Positions 1 to 8,533 of a stretch of DNA of 64,000 bases are shown here, in pieces (position 1 is the first letter of the stretch; the number at the start of each line of letters is the position of its first letter). The position numbers were made by a program, and so were the translations under genes. A model generated the notes under the pieces. That model made no database searches, was not told the DNA's origin, and worked only from the letters and a program-made list of their open reading frames with translations. Location of the stretch: positions 62,001 through 126,000 of the forward strand of contig JAZBOL010000057.1 of assembly GCA_036351115.1 (NCBI GenBank), read 5' to 3'. Source of the stretch: Marinihelvus sp036351115. GTDB lineage: Bacteria > Pseudomonadota > Gammaproteobacteria > Xanthomonadales > SZUA-36.

Positions 1-1
1 G

Positions 2-403
2 CGCGGTGACTGGATCGACGGAAAGCCCTCACCCAACCCGGCCGACCTGGGCAACGCCTGGAAGAAGCAGACCAGCATCTGCGAGCACGAATTGCCCGGC
101 ACGGCAAGGCACGACCCGCTGGCTTACCTGCAGAACCGGACCGTGGACTGGCTCGATCACCAGCTGGCGGCCCGGGAGCTGCTCGACATCGATCCGTCGG
201 AGATCTACCTGGTGGTTGAGCACGAGTATCCGCCCGCCCGCGTCCAGGACGTGGACGCGCTCAAACCCATCCTGGCCGGCTCCGTCGCTTTCACGAAGGC
301 CATCGACGAAGCCGCCGCCGCCATGTACGCCCTCCAGCATGAGGTCATGCCCGCCCAGGGCATTCCCGTGCAGGGCTTTGGCCGGGAGGCCTACCGCTCA
401 TGA
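2..403 (+). CDS. C-terminal part of an unidentified protein (5' end outside the window)
   Basis: The frame is open from the window edge and ends in TGA at 401-403; 133 residues are visible. The piece is hydrophilic, has no signal or membrane segment, and carries a Glu/His-rich stretch (VVEHEYPP) in its middle. I do not recognise the family and assign no function. Its stop overlaps the start of the transporter gene by four bases (ATGA), so the two are translationally coupled and probably share a substrate or pathway. It does not resemble the C-terminus of a carnitine 3-dehydrogenase, which might have been expected from the cdhC-cdhB pair downstream. Confidence 0.7.
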   Translation, partial: RGDWIDGKPSPNPADLGNAWKKQTSICEHELPGTARHDPLAYLQNRTVDWLDHQLAARELLDIDPSEIYLVVEHEYPPARVQDVDALKPILAGSVAFTKAIDEAAAAMYALQHEVMPAQGIPVQGFGREAYRS

Positions 404-1692
404 ATTCCGAACTCACGACCGGCACGACCGACGCCACCCACAAGGCGCTCTCCGCGCGGCTGAGCGTGATGATGTTCCTCCAGTTTTTCATCTGGGGAGC
501 CTGGTACGTCACCATCGGCAACTACATGGCCGGTATCGGCATGGCGGACCTGACCCACTGGCCCTATACGGTGAATCCGATCGCGGCCATCGTCGCGCCG
601 TTTTTCCTGGGGCTGGTGGCGGACCGCTATTTCGCCACGGAGAAGGTCCTGGGCACGCTGCACATCCTCGGGGGCCTGATCATGTTTGCCCTGCCCGGCG
701 CCAGCGCGAACGCGGGCCTGTTCATCGGACTGCTGCTGGCCTACAACCTGTGCTACATGCCAACCCTGGGCCTGTCCAACGCCCTGGCCTTCCACCACAT
801 CGACGACCAGGAGAAGCAGTTCCCGCTGATCCGCGTGTTCGGCACGGTTGGCTGGATCGCCGCGGGACTGTTCATCGGCTATGTGTTGGGACAGATGAGC
901 GGTGACGTGCTGCCGGACCGCACACCCCTGCCGCTCTACACCACGGCCGTGGCGAGCATTCTGCTGGGCATCTACAGCTTCACCCTGCCCCACACGCCGC
1001 CGTCCGGCGCGGGACAGCCCGTTTCCCTGCGCAGCATGGCGGGACTGGACGCCCTCGAGCAGCTCGGTGGGCGCTCCTTCACCATCTTCATTCTGAGCAG
1101 CCTGTTGATCTGCATTCCCCTGGCGGCCTACTACAACTTCGCGCCGATCTTCGCGGCCAACGCGATCTACGACCAGGGCGTCAGCAACGCCATGACCGGC
1201 CTGCTGCCGAATCCGTCATCGCTGATGAGCCTCGGCCAGATGTCGGAGGTGCTGTTCATGCTGCTCATGCCCCTGTGCTTCAGGCGCCTGGGCGTGAAGT
1301 GGATGCTGGCCATCGGCATGGCGGCCTGGGTGCTCCGCTACCTGCTCTTTGCCTGGGGCGCGCCGGATGCCGTGTTCTGGATGATCGCCCTGGGCATCGC
1401 GCTACACGGCATCTGCTACGACTTCTTCTTCGTGACCGGCCAGATTTACGTGGACAAGAAATCCACGCCGGAAGTGCGCGGCCAGGCCCAGGGCTTCCTG
1501 GTGCTGGTGACCTACGGCGTGGGCATGTTCATCGGGGCGCAAATCGCCGGGCAGGTATTCAACTCGTATCTGGATGGCAACGCGGCCCTCAGCCTCGAAA
1601 CCTGGGCGAGCTTCTGGTACCTGCCGGCGATCTTCGCCGGCGGCGTGCTGCTGTTTTTCCTGGTCGCCTTCCGGGACGATTCCGGGGACTGA
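400..1692 (+). CDS. MFS transporter of the nucleoside/H+ symporter (NupG-like) family
   Basis: This 430-residue inner-membrane carrier has about twelve hydrophobic segments. It starts with a short hydrophilic tail followed by FLQFFIWGAWYVTIGNYM, the N-terminal signature of the nucleoside:H+ symporter branch of MFS; LGLVADRYFATEK is the loop between helices 2 and 3. Family members usually import nucleosides by proton symport. In many bacteria such carriers sit in catabolic clusters and their substrate is not a nucleoside, so the substrate here is open. Coupling to the preceding gene and position before the carnitine-type genes suggest uptake of a small polar nutrient. Start ATG at 400 overlaps the upstream stop. 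Confidence 0.82.
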   Translation: MNSELTTGTTDATHKALSARLSVMMFLQFFIWGAWYVTIGNYMAGIGMADLTHWPYTVNPIAAIVAPFFLGLVADRYFATEKVLGTLHILGGLIMFALPGASANAGLFIGLLLAYNLCYMPTLGLSNALAFHHIDDQEKQFPLIRVFGTVGWIAAGLFIGYVLGQMSGDVLPDRTPLPLYTTAVASILLGIYSFTLPHTPPSGAGQPVSLRSMAGLDALEQLGGRSFTIFILSSLLICIPLAAYYNFAPIFAANAIYDQGVSNAMTGLLPNPSSLMSLGQMSEVLFMLLMPLCFRRLGVKWMLAIGMAAWVLRYLLFAWGAPDAVFWMIALGIALHGICYDFFFVTGQIYVDKKSTPEVRGQAQGFLVLVTYGVGMFIGAQIAGQVFNSYLDGNAALSLETWASFWYLPAIFAGGVLLFFLVAFRDDSGD

Positions 1693-1724
1693 CACGGGAA
1701 CCGGCCTTCGCCCAGGGGATCCCA

Positions 1725-1776
1725 CCGCCGGACTTGACCCGGCGGCCCCCGATCCCAAGGTCTTGTCAACAAGACC
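1725..1776 (+). promoter_or_regulatory. Two adjacent inverted repeats in the gap before cdhC
   Basis: A 7-bp stem CCGCCGG/CCGGCGG (1725-1731 and 1739-1745) is followed by a second perfect 7-bp stem GGTCTTG/CAAGACC (1759-1765 and 1770-1776) with a four-base loop. Neither is followed by a T run, so a standard Rho-independent terminator is unlikely. They could be an operator, an RNA processing or stability element, or an attenuator between the transporter and cdhC. Confidence 0.4.
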
Positions 1777-1809
1777 AAACCCAAGTCCCTCCATAGCTCC
1801 AGGAGTCCC

Positions 1810-2706
1810 GTGAAAAACAACGTCATCCTCAGCTGTGCCGTCACCGGTGGCAGCGACACGGCCGGGCGCAACCCGGCCATTCCCGTCACCCCCGCGGAAA
1901 TCGCCCGGGCGTCCATCGATGCGGCGAAGGCCGGCGCCGCCATTGCCCACATCCACGTGCGCGACCCGGAAACGGGCAAGCCGAGCCGCGATGTCGACCT
2001 GTTCCGCGAAGTGGTCGACCGCATCCGCGACAGCGACACGGACGTGATCATCAACCTCACCACGGGCATCGGCGGCGACCTGTACCTCGGCCCGGACGAC
2101 GACGTCATGGCCTTTCGCGACGACACGGACCTCGTGGGCCAGATGGAGCGGCTCGAGCACGTGGAAGCCACCCTGCCGGACATCTGCACCCTGGACTGCG
2201 GCTCCTTCAACTACCTGGGCGACAACTACGTGTACGTCTCCACGCAGACCATGCTGGAGATCGGCCTGAAACGACTGCAGGAGATCGGCGTCAAGCCGGA
2301 GCTGGAACTCTTCGACATGGGCCACGTCTGGTTCGCCAAGCACATGATCGAGAAGGGGCTCGTGGACGCCCCGCCCATGCTGCAGCTGTGTCTCGGCATT
2401 CCCTGGGGCGCGCCGGCCACGCCAAACACCATGCTGGCCATGGCCAACGAGCTGCCGGAAGGCGCCGCCTGGGGCGGCTTCGCCATTGGCCGCATGGAGT
2501 TCCCCATGGTGGCCCAGGCCGTGCTGCTCGGCGGCAACGTCCGCGTCGGCCTCGAGGACAATCTGTACCTGGAAAAAGGCGTGCTGGCGAACAACACCCA
2601 GCTCGTGGAAAAGGCGCGCCGCATCGTCGAAGACCTGGGCGCCTCCGTGCAGACCGTCAGCGAAGCCCGGGCCGAGCTCGGACTGGAGGTTCCGCGTGGT
2701 GGATGA
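1810..2706 (+). CDS. cdhC: Beta-keto acid cleavage enzyme, 3-dehydrocarnitine cleavage type
   Basis: This 298-residue protein belongs to the BKACE (DUF849) TIM-barrel family, which condenses a beta-keto acid with acetyl-CoA and gives acetoacetate and a new CoA ester. The zinc-site motif HIHVRD is at residues 47-52 (H47, H49), and VILSCAVTGGSDT at the N-terminus and ICTLDCGSFN in mid-protein are typical of the carnitine branch. As I recall the Pseudomonas CdhC sequence, the match is long, which makes 3-dehydrocarnitine the best substrate guess, giving betainyl-CoA and acetoacetate. The next gene is the matching thioesterase, overlapping by eight bases. GTG is used as start. No carnitine dehydrogenase (cdhA) is visible in the window. 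Confidence 0.85.
   Translation: MKNNVILSCAVTGGSDTAGRNPAIPVTPAEIARASIDAAKAGAAIAHIHVRDPETGKPSRDVDLFREVVDRIRDSDTDVIINLTTGIGGDLYLGPDDDVMAFRDDTDLVGQMERLEHVEATLPDICTLDCGSFNYLGDNYVYVSTQTMLEIGLKRLQEIGVKPELELFDMGHVWFAKHMIEKGLVDAPPMLQLCLGIPWGAPATPNTMLAMANELPEGAAWGGFAIGRMEFPMVAQAVLLGGNVRVGLEDNLYLEKGVLANNTQLVEKARRIVEDLGASVQTVSEARAELGLEVPRGG
2685..2689 (+). promoter_or_regulatory. Ribosome binding site deciding the cdhB start
   Basis: GGAGG lies inside the end of cdhC, six bases before GTG at 2696 and nine before GTG at 2699. It supports a GTG start here over the in-frame ATG at 2726. Confidence 0.6.
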
Positions 2707-3145
2707 AGCCGCAAGCAACGATCAAATGATCAGCGTCTACAAGGGCGTGGCCCAGCCCTGGGAATGCGATTCCCTGGGGCATCTGACCACGCGTTTTTAT
2801 ACCGCCATGTTCGATGACGCGTCCTACCATTTTCTCTTCGAGCTGTTCGGCTGGACCGGCGCCAGCGACGAGGCCGGCGAGCGCGCCTTCGTGGACGTGC
2901 GCCATGAACTGGATTTTCGCGATGAAATCCTGGCCGGCGAACTGCTGGAAATCCGCGCGGGCCTGGAACGCGTGGGCACCAAATCGCTGGTCGCGCGCTA
3001 CGACATGATCAAGCGCGACAGCGGTGGCATCGCCGCCAGTCTGCAGGCGACCTACGTGCTCTTCGACCTGCAATCCCGGCAGTCCCTCGCTCTTGACGAC
3101 ACCCTGCGCGAGCAGGCCGCGAGCCGATTGCCCGCGTCGTCCTGA
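2699..3145 (+). CDS. cdhB: Hotdog-fold acyl-CoA thioesterase, betainyl-CoA thioesterase type
   Basis: This is a 148-residue single hotdog-domain protein. The N-terminal WECDSLGHLTTRFY stretch is the region that carries the catalytic Asp in 4-hydroxybenzoyl-CoA-type thioesterases. Directly after cdhC, the expected reaction is hydrolysis of betainyl-CoA to glycine betaine and CoA, the last step of carnitine-to-betaine conversion. Start choice: GTG at 2699 (or 2696) with GGAGG upstream, giving an overlap with the end of cdhC. The family is clear; the precise substrate is inferred from the neighbour only. Confidence 0.78.
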   Translation: MDEAASNDQMISVYKGVAQPWECDSLGHLTTRFYTAMFDDASYHFLFELFGWTGASDEAGERAFVDVRHELDFRDEILAGELLEIRAGLERVGTKSLVARYDMIKRDSGGIAASLQATYVLFDLQSRQSLALDDTLREQAASRLPASS

Positions 3146-3225
3146 ATGCCCCGCCCGCAAAGGGTTCATCGCTTCGGACGAGCGGTTCATCACGCCGTGA
3201 TGGTGCCTTCAGAATTTCCGTGCTA

Positions 3226-3240
3226 GCGTTAGCCTAACGC
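3226..3240. promoter_or_regulatory. Perfect 15-bp palindrome, probable operator
   Basis: GCGTTAG-C-CTAACGC is a perfect inverted repeat centred on C3233, 33 bases before the ATG of the dioxygenase gene. Its size and position fit a dimeric repressor or activator site controlling that gene. No regulator gene is present nearby. Confidence 0.5.
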
Positions 3241-3273
3241 GGGTAACCGCTTGAAACACCGTAGCGAACGACC

Positions 3274-4338
3274 ATGAATGCCGCTCCTGAAATCCTGCCG
3301 CCCCTCCCGGGCGTCATCGAGCCCCGGTGGTGGGACGGTGCACCGGTGAACGACCCGGCCACCTTCACCGTGGATCGCCGCGATTTTGCCGGCGACGCCT
3401 CCGACTTCGAGTCCGATTCACCGCTCGCGCGCCGCATGCGCGACGTGTTCGACACCGTCGGCCTGGTGCACCTGGTCAACACGGGCCTGGACGACCTGGA
3501 AGACATGCGAACCGCCGCCCGCCTCGTGGTGGATTCGGAAATGCGCTACCACGGCGGCGCCAATCCCCGGGGCAACCTCACGGCCAACGTCTACGAGGTC
3601 GGCGCGCCCCTCAGCGCCTGGCTGCACTATCACCACGAGATGGCCTACGTGACGCACAGCACCCGCATGCTCGGGTTCCTGGCACACCGGGTCGTACCAG
3701 GGCGGGGGGACACCTTCGTGTCCGACAACGTGCGGGCCACGGACGCGCTGCTCGAAACGCCTTTCGGACAAAAGCTCCGGGACCTGGGCCTGTGCTATCA
3801 CCGCAACCTGACGGACCGGGAAGCCTTCGACGGCACGCCGGAAATCGGGGTCTACAACCACTGGCAACGGTCCATGATGACCGAGGATCCGGAGGAAGCG
3901 GAAGCCAAGGCCCGTTCCCTGGGGCTCGAAACCGGGTGGGGGCCCAATCGCCTGCTGAAAACCCGGTTTTACGTGTCCGCCTTCGAATATTTCCCGGCCA
4001 TGGATCGCAACCTGCTCTTTTCCAGCGTCGCGGACGACGGCATGTGGTTCGACAGCTGGCCCAGGGTCATGCACCTGCCCTACGACGAGCGCCCGCTCAA
4101 GCTGACCTTCGGCGACGACACGGAAATGACCCGCGAGGAAAAGCGCCAGTTCGTCGAGGTCTATGATCGCTTCGGCCAGCCCATTCCCTGGCAGCCGGGA
4201 GACGTGGCCGTGATCTGCAACTACCGCTTTGCCCACGGGCGCCCGGGCATTCACCTTCAGGAGGGTGAGGATCGGGAGCTCGGCGTCGTGATCGGCAGCA
4301 CCTTCGAACGCGTGGGCGACCTCCACGGCAAGTGGTGA
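3274..4338 (+). CDS. TauD/TfdA-family Fe(II)/2-oxoglutarate-dependent oxygenase (HxE subtype)
   Basis: This 354-residue cytosolic oxygenase shows a probable iron triad of H120 and E122 (within HYHHEMAY) and H321 in NYRFAHGRPG, with R323 placed to hold 2-oxoglutarate. Glu instead of Asp in the HxD/E motif is typical of the clavaminate-synthase/SyrP-like subgroup rather than taurine dioxygenase. The gene follows the cdhC-cdhB pair after 128 bases and has its own palindromic upstream site, so it may be separately regulated. Hydroxylation of gamma-butyrobetaine to carnitine would suit the neighbourhood, but the subgroup motif and the lack of the usual N-terminal domain of that enzyme argue against a confident call. 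Confidence 0.72.
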   Translation: MNAAPEILPPLPGVIEPRWWDGAPVNDPATFTVDRRDFAGDASDFESDSPLARRMRDVFDTVGLVHLVNTGLDDLEDMRTAARLVVDSEMRYHGGANPRGNLTANVYEVGAPLSAWLHYHHEMAYVTHSTRMLGFLAHRVVPGRGDTFVSDNVRATDALLETPFGQKLRDLGLCYHRNLTDREAFDGTPEIGVYNHWQRSMMTEDPEEAEAKARSLGLETGWGPNRLLKTRFYVSAFEYFPAMDRNLLFSSVADDGMWFDSWPRVMHLPYDERPLKLTFGDDTEMTREEKRQFVEVYDRFGQPIPWQPGDVAVICNYRFAHGRPGIHLQEGEDRELGVVIGSTFERVGDLHGKW

Positions 4339-4457
4339 CGACCCCGTCGCCGATGGGGGCGACACCCGATCCACGCGGCCCTTGATCCGGGTCATGCATC
4401 CCGGAAAAGCCTGCGGCACAATAGCCCCTGTTTTTGCTCCTCGGGGGATACCCGGCC

Positions 4458-6215
4458 ATGTCACGGTCCGACTGTTCCATCGCCCTGACCGGCTCCGGCG
4501 GCGCCGGCGCCATCACGGCGGGTGAGCTGCTCCTGCGGCTCGCTGGCCGCCAGGGCGGCTACGGCCTCATGCGCCGCTCCTTCGGCCCGCAGATCCGGGG
4601 TGGAGAAGCGGCTGCCCTCCTGCGCTTTGCCACTGCGCCCGTGGGCTGCATGAACGACGTCTACGATGTCTTTCTCGCCCTCGACTGGCGCAACGCGGAG
4701 CGCTTCGGCGATGAGATCCCGCTGGGCGCCAAGAGCCTGGTGCTGCACGACCCGGCCGCCGGGCCGGTGCCCGAGGCCATCGTGGCGTCCGGTGCGCGGC
4801 TGCTGGAGCTGCCCCTCAAGGCACTCGCCGGCGACCTCGAAGGCGGACGGCCGAACATGATCGCTCTCGGGGCGCTGGCCGCACTCATCGGTCTGGAGCG
4901 CGCCAGCGGGAAGACCCTCATCGAGGCCCGTTTCGTCGCCAAGGGCTCGGCAATCGTGGAAGCCTCGACCGCCGCCTTCAACGCCGGCTTTACCGTCATC
5001 GAAACCGCCGAGGACCCGGAACTCGCCACGGCCTGGCGGATTGCCTGGGACGGGGATGCCGCCGGGATCGATGAACGCTGGAGCCTCACGGGCAACGAAG
5101 GCTGCGGCCTCGGGGCGCTCCGGGGCGGCGTACGCTTCGCCGCGGCCTACCCCATCACGCCGGCCAGCGACATGCTCGAGTGGCTCGCCCCGCGCCTCGA
5201 ACAGCTCGGCGGTTGCCTGCTGCAGGCGGAGGACGAACTGGCGTCCATCAACATGGTCACCGGCGCGTCCTTCGGGGGCGTCCCCGCCATGACCGCGACT
5301 TCCGGTCCCGGCCTGTCCCTCATGCTCGAGGGCATGGGCCTGGCCGTGGCCTCGGAAACCCCGGCCCTGGTGGTTAACGTCATGCGCGGCGGGCCCTCCA
5401 CGGGCATTCCCACGAAGTCGGAGCAGGCGGACCTGGACCAGGCCCTGCACGGGCTGCACGGTGATGCGCCGCACCTGGTGCTGGGCGCCCTGGACCACGC
5501 CGACTGCGTGCTCACCACCGAGTGGGCCACGCGCCTGGCGGAGCAGCTGCAGACCGTCGCCGTCGTGCTGTCCGACCAGAACCTGGCCCAGTCGCGGGTA
5601 CTGACCGCGGCGCCGGACTACACGCTGCCGGCCCTGGAAGGACGGGTCGAGGCGACGGCGTCCGACGCTTACGAGCGCTACGCCCTGACCGAATCGGGCG
5701 TCTCTCCCATGGCCCGGCCCGGCACCCCCGGCTGCATGTACACCGCCGACGGCCTCGAGCACGCGGCCAGCGGCCAGCCGTCCACCGCCGCCGCGGTGCA
5801 TGCGGCGCAGCTCGACAAGCGCGAACGCAAGATCACCGACCACGACTATGGTGATTTCTGGGCGGAAATCCGCAATTACCCGGGTGATGGCGCCCCGACC
5901 CTGGCCCTGCTGACCTGGGGCTCCACCACCGGCGCCGTGCGCGAGGCCGCCGAGCGCCTGGCGGCGAAGGGGCGCGCCGTGCGCGTCATCGCCCTGCGCC
6001 TGCTGGCGCCGGCCCGGCCCGCCGCCCTCGCCGGCGCCCTGGCGGGCATCGACGAGGTCCTGGTGATCGAGCAGAGCCACTCGCGCCAGTTCCACCGCTA
6101 CCTCCGCGCCCACTACGATTTCGACCAGCCGCTGGACGTGCTCGCCCGACCCGGCCCGATCCTGTTTACCCCCGGCGAGATCGTCACGCACATCGAACAG
6201 GAAACCCGCTCATGA
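4458..6215 (+). CDS. korA: 2-oxoacid:ferredoxin oxidoreductase, fused gamma/alpha subunit
   Basis: This 585-residue subunit combines an N-terminal gamma (POR) domain (about 1-190) with the alpha pyrimidine-binding and C-terminal domains, the layout of two-subunit 2-oxoglutarate:ferredoxin oxidoreductases. Signatures include YPITPASD, QAEDELASINM and RGGPSTGIPTKSEQADL. With KorB it performs CoA-dependent oxidative decarboxylation of a 2-oxoacid, most likely 2-oxoglutarate, reducing ferredoxin, in place of or alongside the 2-oxoglutarate dehydrogenase complex. Start ATG at 4458 follows a GGGGGA ribosome site; an in-frame TTG at 4434 is less likely. It overlaps korB by four bases. No iron-sulfur delta subunit is present. 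Confidence 0.88.
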   Translation: MSRSDCSIALTGSGGAGAITAGELLLRLAGRQGGYGLMRRSFGPQIRGGEAAALLRFATAPVGCMNDVYDVFLALDWRNAERFGDEIPLGAKSLVLHDPAAGPVPEAIVASGARLLELPLKALAGDLEGGRPNMIALGALAALIGLERASGKTLIEARFVAKGSAIVEASTAAFNAGFTVIETAEDPELATAWRIAWDGDAAGIDERWSLTGNEGCGLGALRGGVRFAAAYPITPASDMLEWLAPRLEQLGGCLLQAEDELASINMVTGASFGGVPAMTATSGPGLSLMLEGMGLAVASETPALVVNVMRGGPSTGIPTKSEQADLDQALHGLHGDAPHLVLGALDHADCVLTTEWATRLAEQLQTVAVVLSDQNLAQSRVLTAAPDYTLPALEGRVEATASDAYERYALTESGVSPMARPGTPGCMYTADGLEHAASGQPSTAAAVHAAQLDKRERKITDHDYGDFWAEIRNYPGDGAPTLALLTWGSTTGAVREAAERLAAKGRAVRVIALRLLAPARPAALAGALAGIDEVLVIEQSHSRQFHRYLRAHYDFDQPLDVLARPGPILFTPGEIVTHIEQETRS

Positions 6216-7063
6216 GCAGCGTCAGCGAACCGCTCCAGGCCCCCGCACCGCCGCAACCGAAGGACTACAAGTCCGCCCTCAAGCCGATCTGGTGCCCGGG
6301 CTGTGGAGACTTCGCCGTGCTCAACGCCATCACCAAGGCCCTGGCCCACCAGGCCCTGCCGGCGGAGGACGTGGCGCTCATCACGGGCATCGGCTGCTCG
6401 TCCCGCATCGCGGCCTATGCCTCGGTGTACGGCTTTCACGGCGTGCATGGCCGGGCCCTGGCCCTGGCTGCCGGGCTCAAGGCGGCGCGTCCCGACCTGG
6501 CGGTCCTCGTGGCCGGCGGCGACGGGGACGGCCTGTCCATCGGGGGCAACCACTTTCTCCACGCCTGCCGGCGCAACCAGGACCTGACCTACATCCTCAT
6601 GGACAACCAGGTGTACGGCATGACCAAGGGCCAGGCCTCGCCCACCACCGCCGCGGACTGGACCGACAGCAAGCTGACGCCGCACGGCACGGGCATCACG
6701 CCGTTCCAGCCCACGTCCCTGGCGCTGGCCGCCGGGGCCTCCTTCGTGGCGAGGGGCTTCAGCGGCGATCCGAACGGGCTGGCCCACTTGCTGGTGGAGG
6801 CCATGCAGCACCCGGGCTTCGCCGTGGTGCATGTGTTGAGCCCCTGCCCCACCTACCGGCCGGAACAGATGGACTGGAAGAAGGTCGTCGGACCCTTCGA
6901 CGTCGAAGAGACCAGCGACCCCATGGAGGCCATGCACCGGGTGCAGGCCGACGATGGCATGAGCACGGGCTTCATCTACCGGGACCGGCGGCCGGCCTGG
7001 CAACCCGCCTCGCAGGCGGAGCGCTCGGACCTCCCCGCCATCGAAGCGGAGTTCTCCCTGTGA
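6212..7063 (+). CDS. korB: 2-oxoacid:ferredoxin oxidoreductase beta subunit
   Basis: This 283-residue thiamine-diphosphate subunit has CPGCGDF near the N-terminus for cofactor or cluster binding, and GGDGDGLSIGGNH followed by MDNQVYGMTKGQ for Mg-thiamine diphosphate. It partners KorA from the overlapping upstream gene. Its length fits the beta subunit of two-subunit enzymes. The stop overlaps the GTG start of the ferritin-like gene, so the three genes form one coupled operon. Confidence 0.9.
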   Translation: MSSVSEPLQAPAPPQPKDYKSALKPIWCPGCGDFAVLNAITKALAHQALPAEDVALITGIGCSSRIAAYASVYGFHGVHGRALALAAGLKAARPDLAVLVAGGDGDGLSIGGNHFLHACRRNQDLTYILMDNQVYGMTKGQASPTTAADWTDSKLTPHGTGITPFQPTSLALAAGASFVARGFSGDPNGLAHLLVEAMQHPGFAVVHVLSPCPTYRPEQMDWKKVVGPFDVEETSDPMEAMHRVQADDGMSTGFIYRDRRPAWQPASQAERSDLPAIEAEFSL

Positions 7064-7581
7064 GCGTCGCCGAACGCATCCCGGACCTGGAAACGTTCTT
7101 CGCCTACTCCATCGCCCTGGAGGAAGAGGCCGCCGAACGTCACGATGAACTCGCGGACATGCTCGAGGTGCACAACAACGACGAGGTGGCCGGCATCTTT
7201 CGCAAGCTGGCGCACTACAGTCGCCTGCACGCCGCCGAGGTCCGCGAGCTCGCCGGCGGCCGCGAGCTGCCCCGCATCGCCCCCTGGGATTTCGGCTGGG
7301 ACGACCTGGAAGGGCCGGAAACGGCGAACGTCGACCAGGTGAACTACCTGATCAGCGCGCGACGCGCCCTGGAAGTCGCCCTGGCCAATGAGCGCAGCGC
7401 CCAGGCCTTTTACGCGGGTCTCGGCGAAGCGGGACTGACGCGGCCGATTCGCGAAACGGCCCGCTCCTTCGCCGAGGAGGAGGCCGAGCACGTCGAGCTG
7501 CTCGAGCAGTGGCTGGCCCGCACGCCGGAAAGCGACGAACTCGCGCACTTCGATCCCGACCCGCCGCACATGCCGGAATAA
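7060..7581 (+). CDS. Ferritin-like (rubrerythrin-type) diiron protein in the kor operon
   Basis: This 173-residue, strongly helical and acidic protein has two Glu/His-rich helices spaced as in ferritin-like four-helix bundles: LEEEAAERH near residue 21 and AEEEAEHVELL near residue 140, with further Glu and His between. No C-terminal rubredoxin CxxC pair is present, so it is not a full rubrerythrin. It starts with GTG overlapping the korB stop. Coupling to an oxygen-sensitive iron-sulfur enzyme suggests a job in peroxide or oxygen removal, or iron handling, for KorAB; that is an inference. Confidence 0.75.
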   Translation: MSVAERIPDLETFFAYSIALEEEAAERHDELADMLEVHNNDEVAGIFRKLAHYSRLHAAEVRELAGGRELPRIAPWDFGWDDLEGPETANVDQVNYLISARRALEVALANERSAQAFYAGLGEAGLTRPIRETARSFAEEEAEHVELLEQWLARTPESDELAHFDPDPPHMPE

Positions 7582-7627
7582 ACGCTCCAAAGTGGCGTGG
7601 CATCGGAAAAAATGGCCCACTAGGCGA

Positions 7628-8533
7628 ATGACCCGGATTCTGCTTGGGCTCCTGTTCCTCCACCTGCTGCCGGCTGTGCAGTCGGCCCAGGCCCAAGACA
7701 CGGAACCCCGGCGCTGGACGCACCTGCCCGTGGGAACCCATGTCGTGGGCGCCGTTCTGGGCGCGGGCCGCGGTGACATCTTCCTCGACCCGGCGCTGGA
7801 AATCGAGGACGCGGATTTTGAAACCTGGACGGTCGGCGCCAGCTTCGTGCATTCCTTCGGCTTCCTGGGGCGCACGGCACGCTTCGACGTGGTGGTGCCC
7901 TACACCCTGGGCCGCTGGGAAGGGATCCTTTCCGGGCAACCGGCCTCGACGCGCCGGCACGGGTTCGCTGACCCCACCTTCCGCCTGTCCTGGCTGCTGG
8001 TGGGCGGCGACGCGCTGACGCCCGGGGAATTTGCCGCCCGACCGCGTTCCAACACGGTGGTCGGAGCCGGCATCATGGTCCGCCCACCGCTCGGCGAGTA
8101 CTACGGCGAACGCCTGATCAACCTGGGAACCAACCGCTGGACCGTGCGGCCTCAGCTCGGCGTGACCCATGTGCGCAACGCCTGGACCTATGAGCTCACG
8201 GGCTCCGTCTTCCTTTACAGCGACAACGACGATCTCGCTGGACAAACCCTGGAATGGGATCCCCTCTGGGCCATCCAGGGCCACCTCATCCGATCCTTCG
8301 GCAAGGGCCGCTGGGCCTCCCTGTCCTCGGCCTGGGGCGCGGGGGCCGACGTGCGGATCGACGGCGTCGACCGGCCCCAGGCGACGGAGAACTGGCTCAT
8401 CGCCCTGGCCTACGGCATGCCCCTGGGTCCGCGCCACAGCGTCAAGTTCGCCTGGGTGCGCGGACAGACCCAGCGCAACGAGGGCTCCGATTTCGATGCC
8501 CTCACCGTCGGGCTGACCTGGCTATTGCCCTGA
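7628..8533 (+). CDS. Secreted outer-membrane protein of the phenol-MetA/transporter-like barrel family
   Basis: This 301-residue protein has an N-terminal signal peptide (MTRILLGLLFLHLLPAVQS, cleaved near AQA) followed by alternating aromatic and polar strands typical of outer-membrane beta barrels and ending in a hydrophobic strand (LTVGLTWLLP). It resembles the broad PF13557 type, annotated as a meta-pathway phenol degradation or transporter protein; the substrate is unknown. ATG at 7628 is chosen because it puts the signal peptide at the N-terminus; an in-frame GTG at 7592 would add twelve basic residues. Confidence 0.65.
   Translation: MTRILLGLLFLHLLPAVQSAQAQDTEPRRWTHLPVGTHVVGAVLGAGRGDIFLDPALEIEDADFETWTVGASFVHSFGFLGRTARFDVVVPYTLGRWEGILSGQPASTRRHGFADPTFRLSWLLVGGDALTPGEFAARPRSNTVVGAGIMVRPPLGEYYGERLINLGTNRWTVRPQLGVTHVRNAWTYELTGSVFLYSDNDDLAGQTLEWDPLWAIQGHLIRSFGKGRWASLSSAWGAGADVRIDGVDRPQATENWLIALAYGMPLGPRHSVKFAWVRGQTQRNEGSDFDALTVGLTWLLP

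Noticed and set aside
3274..4338. Gamma-butyrobetaine hydroxylase as a firm name for the oxygenase
   Set aside because: The iron motif is HxE, as in the SyrP/clavaminate-synthase type, and the N-terminal domain of that enzyme is absent; kept as a possibility only.
4387..4404. Inverted repeat CCGGG...CCCGG before korA as an operator
   Set aside because: Five-base GC arms are expected often in DNA of this composition and there is no other support.
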